From: Actinomadura sp. DC4
GTDB lineage: Bacteria; Actinomycetota; Actinomycetes; Streptosporangiales; Streptosporangiaceae
Assembly: GCF_030406325.1 (NCBI RefSeq)
Contig: NZ_JAUEQY010000012.1
Coordinates: forward strand, 186,001 to 250,000
Reading direction: 5' to 3'
Length of the DNA stretch: 64,000 bases
Part shown: positions 51,587 through 59,796 of the stretch, piece after piece
Layout: the number at the start of each line of letters is the position of its first letter
Position numbering within the stretch: position 1 is the first letter of the stretch
The notes under the pieces: generated by a model
Databases searched by the model: none
What the model saw: the letters and a program-made list of their open reading frames with translations, nothing else
Told to the model about the DNA's origin: nothing
Made by a program: the position numbers and the translations under genes

Positions 51587-51758
51587 CGGGGAGACGACCC
51601 CCCGAGCCCCCCGATGTGGGCGGCTCCGCCCCCCACGGCCCCCGCACGGGCCGGGGTCGGCCGGCCGGCCTTCGGTATCTCGTACCCGAACACGTCGCTT
51701 CCTCCAGATCGGTGGGTTCGTCTAGTCGGCGTCGGCGGCGACGCGTCCACGGCGGGGC

Positions 51759-52220
51759 TCAGGTTCGCTCCTTGGCCCAGGCGTCGCCGCGCTCTTGGAG
51801 TTCGGAGACGGAGAGGTCGTCCTTCGGCGTGGCGATCGACCAGTGGTGGCCGTACGGGTCGCGCACGATCGCGTAGCGGTCACCCCAGAAGGCGTCGTGC
51901 GGCGCCATGAGGGAGGTCGCGCCGGCGCCGGTCGCCCGTTCGTGCACGGCGTCGACGTCGGGAACGTAGAGGTGCAGCCGTACGGTGCTGCCGCCCAGCG
52001 CCTGGGGCGAGCGGATGGGATCGTCGTCGAAGTCGTCGACGACGAGGATGCGTCCGCCGAACATCAGCAGCTCACAATGCATGACCCGGCCGTCGGGCGC
52101 GTGGTTGCGCACGAGCTCGTCGGCGGCGAAGGCCGTGTCGTAGAAACGGACGGCCGCATCCGCGTCGTGCACGACGATCTGCGGTGTAGGGCCGGGAAAC
52201 TCGGTCGGCAAATCGGTCAC
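51759..52220 (-). CDS. VOC-family (glyoxalase/bleomycin resistance-like) protein
   Basis: 153 residues, two beta-alpha-beta-beta-beta units. PQIVVHDADAAVRFYDTAF opens it; VRLHLYVPDVDAVHERAT and FWGDRYAIVRDPYGHHWSIA follow, PhnB-like. Substrate unknown. GTG at 52220 has a GAGAGGGATGAG site. Four bases behind a PadR gene, so the two form an operon and the protein is probably induced with it. Confidence 0.9.
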   Translation of the reverse strand: MTDLPTEFPGPTPQIVVHDADAAVRFYDTAFAADELVRNHAPDGRVMHCELLMFGGRILVVDDFDDDPIRSPQALGGSTVRLHLYVPDVDAVHERATGAGATSLMAPHDAFWGDRYAIVRDPYGHHWSIATPKDDLSVSELQERGDAWAKERT

Positions 52221-52224
52221 GGTC

Positions 52225-52587
52225 TCATCCCTCTCGTTCGTTGAGCACGCCGAGGCCGGCCGCCGCCTCGACCAGCCGGGCCAGCCGCCGGGCCTCGGCC
52301 CGCGCGGAGGCCCGGCCCGCCGGAGTGATCCGGTAGGACCGGCGCCGCTCCGCCCGCCGATCGGCACGGGCGGCCTCGGCCCTGCCGTCGTCCAGCTCCT
52401 CGACGAGCCCGTCGACGCGCATGCGCTGCAGGGAGCGGTAGAGCGTCGCGGGCCCGAGGACGATGGACCCCCCGGTCAGCTCGCTGACGTCGCCCATCAG
52501 GGCGTAGCCGTGCCGCTCCCCGGCGTGCAGCGCGAGGAGCAACGCGAAGACCGCGGGAGTCAGCGGGTGCTCGGTGTCGGCAGTCAT
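52225..52587 (-). CDS. PadR-family regulator
   Basis: 120 residues: winged helix (HGYALMGDVSELTGGSIVLGP, TLYRSLQRMRVDGLVEEL) and a short C-terminal dimer helix. PadR repressors respond to phenolics or drugs. A large palindrome lies 12 bases upstream of its ATG (52599-52632), and the VOC gene follows it in the same unit. Confidence 0.92.
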   Translation of the reverse strand: MTADTEHPLTPAVFALLLALHAGERHGYALMGDVSELTGGSIVLGPATLYRSLQRMRVDGLVEELDDGRAEAARADRRAERRRSYRITPAGRASARAEARRLARLVEAAAGLGVLNEREG

Positions 52588-52598
52588 CTCGTCGCTTT

Positions 52599-52632
52599 TA
52601 GTCTCACAGTGGATATATCCAGAGTGAGACTA
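52599..52632. promoter_or_regulatory. Candidate PadR operator
   Basis: Nine-base perfect arms TAGTCTCAC and GTGAGACTA enclose a second perfect palindrome, GGATATATCC (52611-52620), giving a nearly symmetric 34-base site directly before the PadR start. Only the two three-base spacers break the symmetry. The AT-rich centre may be the -10 region, so binding would block the promoter. Confidence 0.75.
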
Positions 52633-52644
52633 ACATGGCCGGGT

Positions 52645-53208
52645 TCAGTGCTGCGGGCTCAGTCCAGTAACGGCCAGGCGGAACAGGTGGGCCGACGCGG
52701 CGGCCGGGTCCGGGTGGTGTTCCGTCGCGAGGACGATGCCGACGATCAGGGTGATCAGGTCGATCATGGTGACGCCTTCGGCCACCGTGCCGTCCCGTAC
52801 GGCGCGGTGCAGCAGCGGGTCTCCCGCCTCTTCCAGCAGTGCCGCGCAGCTGTTGTCGTGCACCGGGTCGGGTTCGGCCCCGTCGTAGACCAGCGCGGCG
52901 GCCAGGCCCCGGGCGGAGGCGCAGTAGGCGACGACGTCGTCCAGCCACTCCAGCAGCGCGCCCTCGCCGGTCAGCTCTTCGGCCCGGGCGCGCAGGGCCG
53001 CGATCCGCTTGTGGGACACCGCCTCCAGCAGGGCGCGGCGGGTGGGGAAGTGCCGGCGTACGGTCGCCGAGCCGACCCCCGTGACGCGGGCGATCTGTTC
53101 CAGGGAGGCGTCGGCGCCGTGCGCGGCGACCTCCTCCTCGGCCACGGCCAGGATGCGCGCGTAGTTGCGCCGGGCGTCCGCGCGGCGGTGGTCGGGCATG
53201 GCGGTCAT
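52645..53208 (-). CDS. TetR-family regulator
   Basis: 187 residues. Helix-turn-helix SLEQIARVTGVGSATVRRHFPTR at residues ~35-58; helical ligand domain with the SBP/TetR_C-like end (LIVGIVLATEHHPDPAAASAHLF). Divergent from the NmrA-type gene, with a repeated GC-rich element between them, so it probably controls that gene. Start ATG 53208 or 53199. Confidence 0.9.
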   Translation of the reverse strand: MTAMPDHRRADARRNYARILAVAEEEVAAHGADASLEQIARVTGVGSATVRRHFPTRRALLEAVSHKRIAALRARAEELTGEGALLEWLDDVVAYCASARGLAAALVYDGAEPDPVHDNSCAALLEEAGDPLLHRAVRDGTVAEGVTMIDLITLIVGIVLATEHHPDPAAASAHLFRLAVTGLSPQH

Positions 53209-53225
53209 CTCCGAGGTTGTTAAGT

Positions 53226-53274
53226 GGCGGGCCCCGCCGTATCGTATCGCGGAGAAAGCGGCGGGCCCCGCCGT
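53226..53274. repeat. Direct repeat of a near-palindrome between TetR and NmrA-type genes
   Basis: GGCGGGCCCCGCCGT occurs at 53226-53240 and again at 53260-53274, 34 bases apart, close to three helical turns. Each copy is nearly symmetric (GGCGGG/CCCGCC). Two identical sites in a divergent promoter are a good candidate for TetR binding. Confidence 0.6.
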
Positions 53275-53295
53275 TTATTGTCCTGGAGGAGCACC

Positions 53296-54207
53296 ATGCC
53301 CACAGAGCCCGCGCCCGTCCTGGTCACCGGCGCCACCGGCAGGCAGGGCGGCGCCACCGCCCGAGCCCTGCTCGCGGCGGGCGTCCCCGTACGCGTCCTG
53401 GTACGCGACCCGGACAGGGCCAAGGCGGTCGAGGCGCTAGGAGCCGAGATCGTGGCCGGCGACCTACTCGACCGCGACTCCGTGACCCGGGCCGCCGAGG
53501 GCGCCCGCGCGGTGTTCTCCGTGCAGATGCCGGCCCTGAAGGGGGACACCTTCGACTTCGCGGGCGAGGTGACCCAGGGCACCAACCTCGTCGAGGGCGC
53601 GAGGGCCGCCGGAGTGCCGCAGTTCGTGCACACCTCGGTCACCGGCGCGGGCGAGCACACCGAGGCTCCTGGCTGGTCCGAGGGCCGCTGGGCCTCGATG
53701 GAGCCGACTCTGGGCGCGAAGAGCGAGATTCAGGACCGGGTACGCGAGGCAGGCTTCGAGCGCTGGACGATCCTCAAGCCGGGCTTCTTCATGGAGAACT
53801 TCCTCCCGTCCATGGCGTTCCTGTTCCCGCGCGGCGTGGAGGGCGGCCTGGTGAGCGTCCTGAATCCCGGGACCCGGCTCTCTCTGGTCGCGGTCGAGGA
53901 CATCGGCCGGGCGGCCGCCGCCGCCATCGCCGACCCCGAGCGGTTCGACGGGGTCGAGCTGGAACTGGCGAGCGACCACCTGTCGATGACGGAGATCGCC
54001 GAGGTCCTCTCCCAGGCTTTGGGCGTACGGCTACCCGCCCCGGACATGACGGTGGAGGAGGCCCTGGCGGCCGGAATGCCGCCGATGGGCGCCTCCCACG
54101 AGTGGCTGAACGCGGTCGCCCAACCGGCCCGCCCGGAGTACGCACGAGCTCTCGGCATCCCCCTCACGACCTTCGGCGAATGGGCGCAGGAGCACCTGCC
54201 CGCCTGA
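53296..54207 (+). CDS. NmrA/SDR-a-family NAD(P)-binding protein
   Basis: 303 residues. Atypical short-chain dehydrogenase: VLVTGATGRQGGATARALL is the Rossmann loop, VRVLVRDPDRAKAVEALGAE follows, then FVHTSVTGAGEHTEAPGW and ILKPGFFMENFLP, typical of NmrA-like redox sensors and quinone-reductase-like QorB proteins. ATG at 53296 with GGAGGAGCACC. Probably responds to NADPH state or reduces a quinone; controlled by the divergent TetR. Confidence 0.9.
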   Translation: MPTEPAPVLVTGATGRQGGATARALLAAGVPVRVLVRDPDRAKAVEALGAEIVAGDLLDRDSVTRAAEGARAVFSVQMPALKGDTFDFAGEVTQGTNLVEGARAAGVPQFVHTSVTGAGEHTEAPGWSEGRWASMEPTLGAKSEIQDRVREAGFERWTILKPGFFMENFLPSMAFLFPRGVEGGLVSVLNPGTRLSLVAVEDIGRAAAAAIADPERFDGVELELASDHLSMTEIAEVLSQALGVRLPAPDMTVEEALAAGMPPMGASHEWLNAVAQPARPEYARALGIPLTTFGEWAQEHLPA

Positions 54208-54249
54208 CCGCGTCGAGCGTGCGACGCTGACCGGCGGCCTGCGCCTGAC

Positions 54250-54616
54250 AGGGAACCGCATCAGCCGTCGGACTGGTTCTCGCCATCGGAGGCCTCTCCT
54301 CGGCGGCGGTGGCCCGCCGACGTCTCTGGACGGTACCTGGGCCTGCTCGGTGCCGGCCGGCTACACCTTCGACGCCGTCACCACCAGCTCCGCCTGCGCC
54401 ACCAGCGGCGTCGGCACGCAGTATCACCTGCGGCTGCCCGTGGACAACCTCAACGCCTGCACCAGGCCGGCCGGTTTCACCTACGACGACGTCACCGTCA
54501 CGTCCGCCTGCGCCAAGAGCGGTGTCGCCACGATGTTCCACCTCAGGGCCCCGGCGGACGACATCAACGCCTGCACCACCAGCGGCGTCGCCACCATGTA
54601 CCTGCTCGTCGGCTGA
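54250..54616 (+). pseudogene. Decayed secreted Cys-repeat protein
   Basis: Readable remains of a small actinomycete exported protein made of ~35-residue repeats: WACSVPAGYTFDAVTTSSAC, NACTRPAGFTYDDVTVTSAC, then a shortened third repeat NACTTSGVATMYLLVG that lacks its PAGFTY part. The hydrophobic signal-like segment LVLAIGGLSSAAVA (about 54276-54317) lies in a different frame, and no start codon precedes it in that frame after the TGA at 54246. So the gene has lost its start, its frame and part of a repeat. Intact relatives are secreted; their role is unknown. Confidence 0.55.
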
Positions 54617-55011
54617 GTCGCCACCGCAGCCGCGGACGGAGATCACGCGGAAGTCGAGGACCCGCGCGGCGATCGCGCGGGCCTTCGCACAACCGACAAG
54701 CCGGCCGAGCGATTGTCAGTGACCTGATCGCGCCGTTATCCCGTCGGTCTTCGGGAGTCTTCCGAGGCGGAGGCCGAGTTCACGGTGTGGGCCCGTCGGT
54801 GCCTTCGGGGCGGAATCTGGAGACGGCGCGGGCGGAAGAGATCTCGGGTGTGGGGCTGGGCACGGTGGACCTGCCGCCCGAGGGGCCACCGTGGCGGCTG
54901 GTGGACGATCTGGCCGCTATGGCGGTTCAGGTCAGTGCGGTCGTGACGTAACGGGGTCGTCGCGGCGTCTGGGGAGTAGAGAAGACCGCCGGACGACGCT
55001 GGGAAGGCCCG
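54617..55011. other. Region before the ECF sigma factor gene
   Basis: No convincing gene. A short plus-strand frame from GTG 54787 to the TAA at 54949-54951 (LETARAEEISGVGLGTVDLP and onward, 54 codons) has fair coding bias and may be the tail of a lost gene. The end (54952-55011) must contain the sigma-factor promoter; I could not assign -35/-10 boxes. Confidence 0.35.
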
Positions 55012-55509
55012 ATGGCCAAAGATCCGAATGGGTTTCAGGAGTTCGCTGCCGCGCGCAGCGCCTCGTTGTTTCGCACCGCCCGCCTGTTGTGCGACGACTG
55101 GCATCTGGCCGAGGACCTGGTGCAGACGACGCTGGGCAAGTTGTACGTGTCCTGGCGGCGGGTCCAGCGGGCGGACAACCCGGGAGCGTACGCCCGCACC
55201 GTGCTGATGCGGACGTACCTGTCCCACGTGCGGAAACACAGCAGCGGAGAGTCGTCCAGAGGGGAACTGCCGGAGACCGCGGCCGACGAGTCCGATCAGG
55301 CACTTCGGATGACGTTGTTGAACGCCTTGGCGGAACTGTCCGCCCAGGACCGTGCCGTGTTGGTCCTGCGGTACTGGGAGGACCAAAGCGTCGAGGACGT
55401 CGCTGCGGCTTTGCGGCTGAGCCGCGGAGCGGTGCGTAACCGGAGCATGCGCGCTTTGGGCCGGCTCCGCGAAGCGCTCGGTGACGAGCTCCAGGCCCTG
55501 ATCCCGTGA
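55012..55509 (+). CDS. SigE-family ECF RNA polymerase sigma factor
   Basis: 165 residues. Region 2 (FRTARLLCDDWHLAEDLVQTTL, YVSWRRV) and region 4 (AQDRAVLVLRYWEDQSVEDVAAALRLSRGAVRNR) with the short linker of the actinobacterial SigE-like ECF group. ATG 55012 with GGGAAGGCCCG. Followed at once by its membrane partner, with which it probably forms a sigma/anti-sigma-like pair. Confidence 0.93.
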   Translation: MAKDPNGFQEFAAARSASLFRTARLLCDDWHLAEDLVQTTLGKLYVSWRRVQRADNPGAYARTVLMRTYLSHVRKHSSGESSRGELPETAADESDQALRMTLLNALAELSAQDRAVLVLRYWEDQSVEDVAAALRLSRGAVRNRSMRALGRLREALGDELQALIP

Positions 55510-55532
55510 CACGAAACCGAGGGAAGGCGACG

Positions 55533-56471
55533 ATGAGCGTGGAAGACCAGCTGGCTGAGGCGATGCGCCGTACGGCCGGAACGATCGAGCCTCGGGTCAC
55601 CGAGTTGGTGAGCGGAGGCATCGCGCGGGGACGCCGGCGGCGCTTGCGTAATCGCGTGGGCGCCGCTTCGGCGGTCGCCGCGGTCGCCGCGGCCGCCGTC
55701 ACCGCGAGTGTGATCACCGTGGGTGGCGGTGCGGTCACGTCGCGGCCGCCCGTCGTGCGCCTGGTGAGTGCGGCGGAAGTACTGAACAAGGCCGCGCAGG
55801 CCACGGCCTCGCGCCGGTGGACCGAACCCCGCCCGAACCAGTGGGTGTACACGAAGGCGGTCGGCGATGGTGCCGCGGGCGGCCGTCCCACCTCGGATGA
55901 GTCCTGGATTCGCGTCGACAGGTCGCAGGACGCCTGGTTTCAGAACGGGAAGCTGATGATCCGCCGTAGCCCGGATGGGGGCCGCGGAGGCCAGAAGGTC
56001 ACCAAGGCGATCCTTTCACTGCCGCGGGACCCTCAGTCCGTGCGAACGCAGGTTTACAAGATCATTGATGCTGAGCCGCGCAGTGACTGGGAGGGCCGTA
56101 CCCGCGAATCCCAGGCGTTCCACACGATCGTGGAGTGGATGTGGAGCAACCCCGTCACCATTCCGCCCACGTTGCAGGCCACCTTGTACCGCGCGCTGGC
56201 CACGATTCCCCACATCGCCGTTGACCAGAACGCCAAGGACGGTCTCGGCCGTCCCGCCATCGCGGTGCACTGGGGTGGTTTCGGCGATCAATTCCTCATC
56301 ACCCCGGCCACCTACCAGATGGTCGCGCAGCGAGGAATGTACGACCGCCACAATGCGCCGATCTCGAAGACCAAGGGAATGGACCCAAGGTTCAACGTTG
56401 ACAAGGGCGTCTTCGCCGACACCCTCACCTACGTCGTCGCCAAGGTCGTCGACAAGCCAGGCCAACGGTGA
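55533..56471 (+). CDS. CU044_5270-type membrane protein, partner of the ECF sigma factor
   Basis: 312 residues from the ATG at 55533, which has GAGGGAAGGCGACG; the GTG at 55506 overlapping the sigma stop is an alternative. A cytoplasmic N-terminus of ~45 residues (SVEDQLAEAMRRTAGTIEPR, then RGRRRRLRNR) precedes one membrane helix (AASAVAAVAAAAVTASVITV). An extracytoplasmic domain with a WVYTKAV block and a C-terminal TYVVAKVVDKP is seen in proteins annotated CU044_5270. They sit next to SigE-type factors and may restrain them. Confidence 0.85.
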   Translation: MSVEDQLAEAMRRTAGTIEPRVTELVSGGIARGRRRRLRNRVGAASAVAAVAAAAVTASVITVGGGAVTSRPPVVRLVSAAEVLNKAAQATASRRWTEPRPNQWVYTKAVGDGAAGGRPTSDESWIRVDRSQDAWFQNGKLMIRRSPDGGRGGQKVTKAILSLPRDPQSVRTQVYKIIDAEPRSDWEGRTRESQAFHTIVEWMWSNPVTIPPTLQATLYRALATIPHIAVDQNAKDGLGRPAIAVHWGGFGDQFLITPATYQMVAQRGMYDRHNAPISKTKGMDPRFNVDKGVFADTLTYVVAKVVDKPGQR

Positions 56472-56573
56472 ACCACCGCCCCGATTGAGACCCTCCGGCC
56501 GCCTCAGCCCCCTTTCCGGCTGAGGCAGCCGGCGGCAGGCATGACGATGATCTATTCGACAAGGAGCTCTTCT

Positions 56574-57413
56574 GTGCGTTCATCTCGGCGAACCCGCCGT
56601 TTCGTCATCACCCTCGCCGCCGCGACCTCGCTCGCGTGCGGTGCCCTGACCGCGGGTGCGGCCTCGGCGGCCACCCCCACGCCCGGCGGCGGTCTCACCC
56701 ACCCAGACCAGGACCACGCCGGGTCGGCGGCCGCGCGGCGCACGGAGCCGGCCCGTCCGGCGTCCGCCCCGGCCGGGATCCAGGGCCTGGATGTCAGCGG
56801 TTGGCAGGGCGACGTCGACTGGGACTCGGTCAAGGCCGACGGCGCGAAGTTCGCCTACGTGAAGGCGACCGAGAGCACGACGTACCACAGCTCGTTCTTC
56901 CCCCAGCAGTTCAACGGAGCCCACGACGTGGGCATCGTGCGCGGCGCCTACCACTACGCCGTCCCCAACAAGGCGAGCGGCGCCGCCCAGGCCGACTACT
57001 TCGTCGACAACGGTGGCGGGCAGACCGGCGACGGCCAGACGCTGCCCGGCGTCCTCGACATCGAAGACGACCCCTACACGGCGACCGACGGCACGGACGA
57101 GTGCTACGGCCTCGCGCCCGCCCAGATGGTGAACTGGATCAGCGACTTCCTCAGCGAGTACCACGCGCGTACGGGCTGGAACGCGGTCATCAACACCTTC
57201 ACCCAATGGTGGAACGACTGCACCGGCGGCTCCACCGAGTTCGCCGCCCACCACCCGCTGTGGATCAACAACCACGGCGACACACCCGGCCCGATGCCGG
57301 CGGGCTGGCGCACGTACGCCATCTGGCAGTGGTCCGACACCGGCGTGTTCCCCGGCGACCAGGACGTCCTGAACGACGACCTGTACACGAAACTCCTCGC
57401 GCACGAACGCTGA
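56574..57413 (+). CDS. Secreted GH25 lysozyme
   Basis: 279 residues. GTG at 56574 follows AAGGAGCTCTTCT. Signal peptide FVITLAAATSLACGALTAGA ending at AASA. Short linker, then a GH25 muramidase: GLDVSGWQGDVDWDSVKADG (catalytic Asp), KFAYVKATEST, GAYHYAVPN, LDIEDDPY (catalytic Glu), IWQWSDTG near the end. Cleaves between MurNAc and GlcNAc. Single domain without wall-binding repeats. Its transcript ends at a 12-bp hairpin. Confidence 0.94.
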   Translation: MRSSRRTRRFVITLAAATSLACGALTAGAASAATPTPGGGLTHPDQDHAGSAAARRTEPARPASAPAGIQGLDVSGWQGDVDWDSVKADGAKFAYVKATESTTYHSSFFPQQFNGAHDVGIVRGAYHYAVPNKASGAAQADYFVDNGGGQTGDGQTLPGVLDIEDDPYTATDGTDECYGLAPAQMVNWISDFLSEYHARTGWNAVINTFTQWWNDCTGGSTEFAAHHPLWINNHGDTPGPMPAGWRTYAIWQWSDTGVFPGDQDVLNDDLYTKLLAHER

Positions 57414-57423
57414 GCGGTTCGCG

Positions 57424-57453
57424 TGGCCGCTCCACCACTACGTGGAGCGGCCA
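57424..57453. terminator. Bidirectional 12-bp terminator hairpin
   Basis: TGGCCGCTCCAC, six-base loop, GTGGAGCGGCCA; perfect pairing. It lies between the convergent stops of the lysozyme gene and the acyl-CoA dehydrogenase gene and can serve both. Confidence 0.8.
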
Positions 57454-57459
57454 GGCGGT

Positions 57460-59067
57460 CTAGTCGGTCTTCGGCGTCGCGCGAGAAATGATGGAGCCGA
57501 AGTCCACGCCCGACGGCAGCGTGCCGAAGGCCTGGCCCCAGTCGCGGTCCAGACGTGAGGCGCAGAAGGCGTCCGCGACGGCCGGATGACCGTACCTGAC
57601 CAGCAAGGATCCCTGGAGTACGAGCGCGAGCCGCTCCACGATCCGGCGGGCGCGGAGTTCGATCGTCGCGGTGTCGGCGAGTGAGTCCTTGACCTGCTGG
57701 ACGGCCGCGTCCAGCCGGGTGTCCGCGCCCGAGGCCGACTCCACCTCGGCGAAGAACACCTCCAGGGTCTCCGGCTCCTTCAGCATGGCGCGCAGCACGT
57801 CGAGCGCGGCGACGTTTCCCGAGCCCTCCCAGATCGAGTTCAGCGGGGACTCCCGGAACAGCCGGGGCATGCCCGACTCCTCCACGTATCCGTTGCCGCC
57901 CAGGCATTCGAGGGCCTCGGCGCTGTGCGACGGCCAGCGCTTGGACACCCAGTACTTGCTGACCGCCAGGCCGAGCCGCTTGAAGGCGGTCTCGCCCCGG
58001 TCCGTCGCGCCGGCCAGGCGCAGCATCAGTACCGTCGCGGCCTCCGACTCGACGGCCAGGTCCGCCAGCACGTTGCGCATCAGGGGCTGGTCGATGAGGT
58101 ACGTGCCGAACGCCTGCCGGTGGGCGGCGTGGTGGGCCGCCTGGATGAGGCCCTGGCGCATGCCCGCGGCGCCGCCGATGACGCAGTCCAGCCGCGTCAT
58201 GTTGACCATCTCGATGATCGTACGGACGCCGCGGCCCTCGTCGCCGACGCGCCAGGCCACCGCCTGCTCGTACTCCACCTCGGCCGAGGCGTTGGAGTGG
58301 TTGCCGAGCTTGTCCTTCAGACGCTGCAGGCGCATGGCGTTCAGCGTGCCGTCCGGCAGGACGCGGGGGAGCAGGAAGCAGGTCAGGCCCTCCGGCGCCT
58401 GGGCCAGCACCAGGAAGACGTCGCACATCGGCGCGCTGGTGAACCACTTGTGCCCGGTCAGCAGGTACGTCCCGTCGGGCCGCGGCACGGCGCGCGTCGT
58501 GTTGGCGCGGACGTCGGAGCCGCCCTGCTTCTCCGTCATCGACATGCCGGCCAGGATGCCGCCCTTGGACAGCGGCGGGCGGAGACCGAAGTCGTACGTG
58601 TCGGAGGTCAGCAGTGGTTCATACTGCCGGGCCAGGTCGGGGGCGTGCCGCAGCGCCGGCACGGCCGCGTACGTCATCGAGATCGGGCAGCCGTGCCCGG
58701 CGTCGGGCCGCCAGACGTAGAACTTGGCGGCGCGGGCCACGTGTGTGCCCGTCCGCTCGGTCCACGCGCGGGCGTGCAGGCCGTGGCCCACGGCGACGCG
58801 CATCAGGTCGTGCCACGCCGGGTGGAACTCCACCTCGTCGACGCGGTGGCCGTACCGGTCGTGGGTGCGCAGCACCGGGCGGTTCTCGTTGGCGAGCCGG
58901 CCCCACTCCTGCGCCTCCTCCGAGCCGCTCATCCGGCCGAGCTCGTGGATCTCCTCGGCCGCCCAGCCGCCGCCCTCGCGGAACAGGCCGTCCAGCAGCG
59001 CCGGGTCGTCGGCCGTGTCGTGGCCGACGAGCGGGGGGACCTGGTTGAACACGTCATGCGTCGTCAT
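57460..59067 (-). CDS. AidB-like acyl-CoA dehydrogenase
   Basis: 535 residues. Acyl-CoA dehydrogenase fold in the AidB branch: GHGCPISMTYAAVPALRH, GMSMTEKQGGSDVRANTTRA (FAD contact), YLLTGHKWFTSAPMCDVFLV, ECLGGNGYVEESGMPRLFRE with the conserved Glu region, WEGSGNVAALDVLRA. AidB protects DNA against alkylation; relatives may oxidise isovaleryl-CoA-like substrates. ATG 59067 overlaps the TetR stop (ATGA), so it is cotranscribed with its regulator. Confidence 0.93.
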   Translation of the reverse strand: MTTHDVFNQVPPLVGHDTADDPALLDGLFREGGGWAAEEIHELGRMSGSEEAQEWGRLANENRPVLRTHDRYGHRVDEVEFHPAWHDLMRVAVGHGLHARAWTERTGTHVARAAKFYVWRPDAGHGCPISMTYAAVPALRHAPDLARQYEPLLTSDTYDFGLRPPLSKGGILAGMSMTEKQGGSDVRANTTRAVPRPDGTYLLTGHKWFTSAPMCDVFLVLAQAPEGLTCFLLPRVLPDGTLNAMRLQRLKDKLGNHSNASAEVEYEQAVAWRVGDEGRGVRTIIEMVNMTRLDCVIGGAAGMRQGLIQAAHHAAHRQAFGTYLIDQPLMRNVLADLAVESEAATVLMLRLAGATDRGETAFKRLGLAVSKYWVSKRWPSHSAEALECLGGNGYVEESGMPRLFRESPLNSIWEGSGNVAALDVLRAMLKEPETLEVFFAEVESASGADTRLDAAVQQVKDSLADTATIELRARRIVERLALVLQGSLLVRYGHPAVADAFCASRLDRDWGQAFGTLPSGVDFGSIISRATPKTD

Positions 59068-59660
59068 GTGACCGCTCCGATGCTGCGCTGGGCGAAGGTG
59101 ATGAGGTCGGGGGTGGCGTCGTGTGCCGTGCCGTCGGCGAGCTGCCCGACCAGGGCCTCGCCGATGGCCCCGACGAGAGCGGCGGCGCTGACCTCGACGT
59201 TTTGGTCGGGCAGCTCGCCGGTGGCGATGCCCCGCCTGACGAGGCCCGCGATGGCCTCGGCGTACGCGCGGCGGAAGACCAGGCGTTCGGCGTCGACGGC
59301 CGGGTCGACCGGCTCGGCGAGCAGCGCGTACGCCATCCGGGGCGAGCGCAGCGCGCGGCCCGTGAACGTCTCGATCACCGCGGCGACCGCCTCGGCCGGC
59401 GTCAGCTCCAGGGAGGCCGCTCGCGCCACGGCGTCCACCTCGCGCTGTGAGGCCGTACGGAACACCTCGGCGACCAGGTCGGCCTTTGCCGGGAAATGGC
59501 GGTAGACGCTGCCGGTGGCGACTCCGGCCCGCCGGGCGACGGCGGCCACGGAGCAGCCCGCGTAGCCGTGCTCGGCGACGATCGCCAGCGCGGCGGACAG
59601 GATGCGCTCCCGCGAGGCGCTGAGACGCGCCTCGACCCGGGGCGTACGGCGGTACGGCAC
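59064..59660 (-). CDS. TetR-family regulator of the AidB-like gene
   Basis: 198 residues from the GTG at 59660 (VPYRRTPRVEARLSASRERI), with GAGG ten bases before it. Helix-turn-helix CSVAAVARRAGVATGSVYRHFP. The C-terminal domain is of the kind found with fatty-acid or amino-acid catabolic genes. A 12-base inverted repeat begins two bases upstream of the start, a clear autoregulatory site. Confidence 0.92.
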   Translation of the reverse strand: MPYRRTPRVEARLSASRERILSAALAIVAEHGYAGCSVAAVARRAGVATGSVYRHFPAKADLVAEVFRTASQREVDAVARAASLELTPAEAVAAVIETFTGRALRSPRMAYALLAEPVDPAVDAERLVFRRAYAEAIAGLVRRGIATGELPDQNVEVSAAALVGAIGEALVGQLADGTAHDATPDLITFAQRSIGAVT

Positions 59661-59661
59661 A

Positions 59662-59689
59662 CAAGAATTGAACCTCAGTTCACTTCTTG
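59662..59689. promoter_or_regulatory. Candidate TetR operator before the TetR-AidB operon
   Basis: CAAGAATTGAAC-CTCA-GTTCACTTCTTG: 12-base arms with 11 matching positions and a four-base centre. It lies two bases from the start codon, overlaps the ribosome site, and is the only AT-rich patch in the area. TetR dimers bind sites of this form. Confidence 0.75.
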
Positions 59690-59707
59690 CGCGCAACCCC
59701 GGACATG

Positions 59708-59742
59708 GTTCGGGGCCCCTCGGCGAGCGAGGGGCCCCGAAC
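59708..59742. terminator. Perfect 15-bp hairpin after the RlpA-like gene
   Basis: GTTCGGGGCCCCTCG, loop GCGAG, then the exact complement. On the minus strand it follows the RlpA-like gene (stop at 59797) and precedes the TetR promoter, so it probably ends the riboswitch-controlled operon. Similar in design to the hairpin at 23007-23043. Confidence 0.75.
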
Positions 59743-59796
59743 GCCCCCCAGGGGGGAAGGGGGGCGGAGGTAAGGCCGGGGGACTACTTCTCGGGT

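Noticed and set aside
54736-55512. 258-codon minus-strand frame opposite the sigma factor gene
   Set aside because: Gln/Arg/His-rich shadow of a well-supported ECF sigma factor on the other strand.
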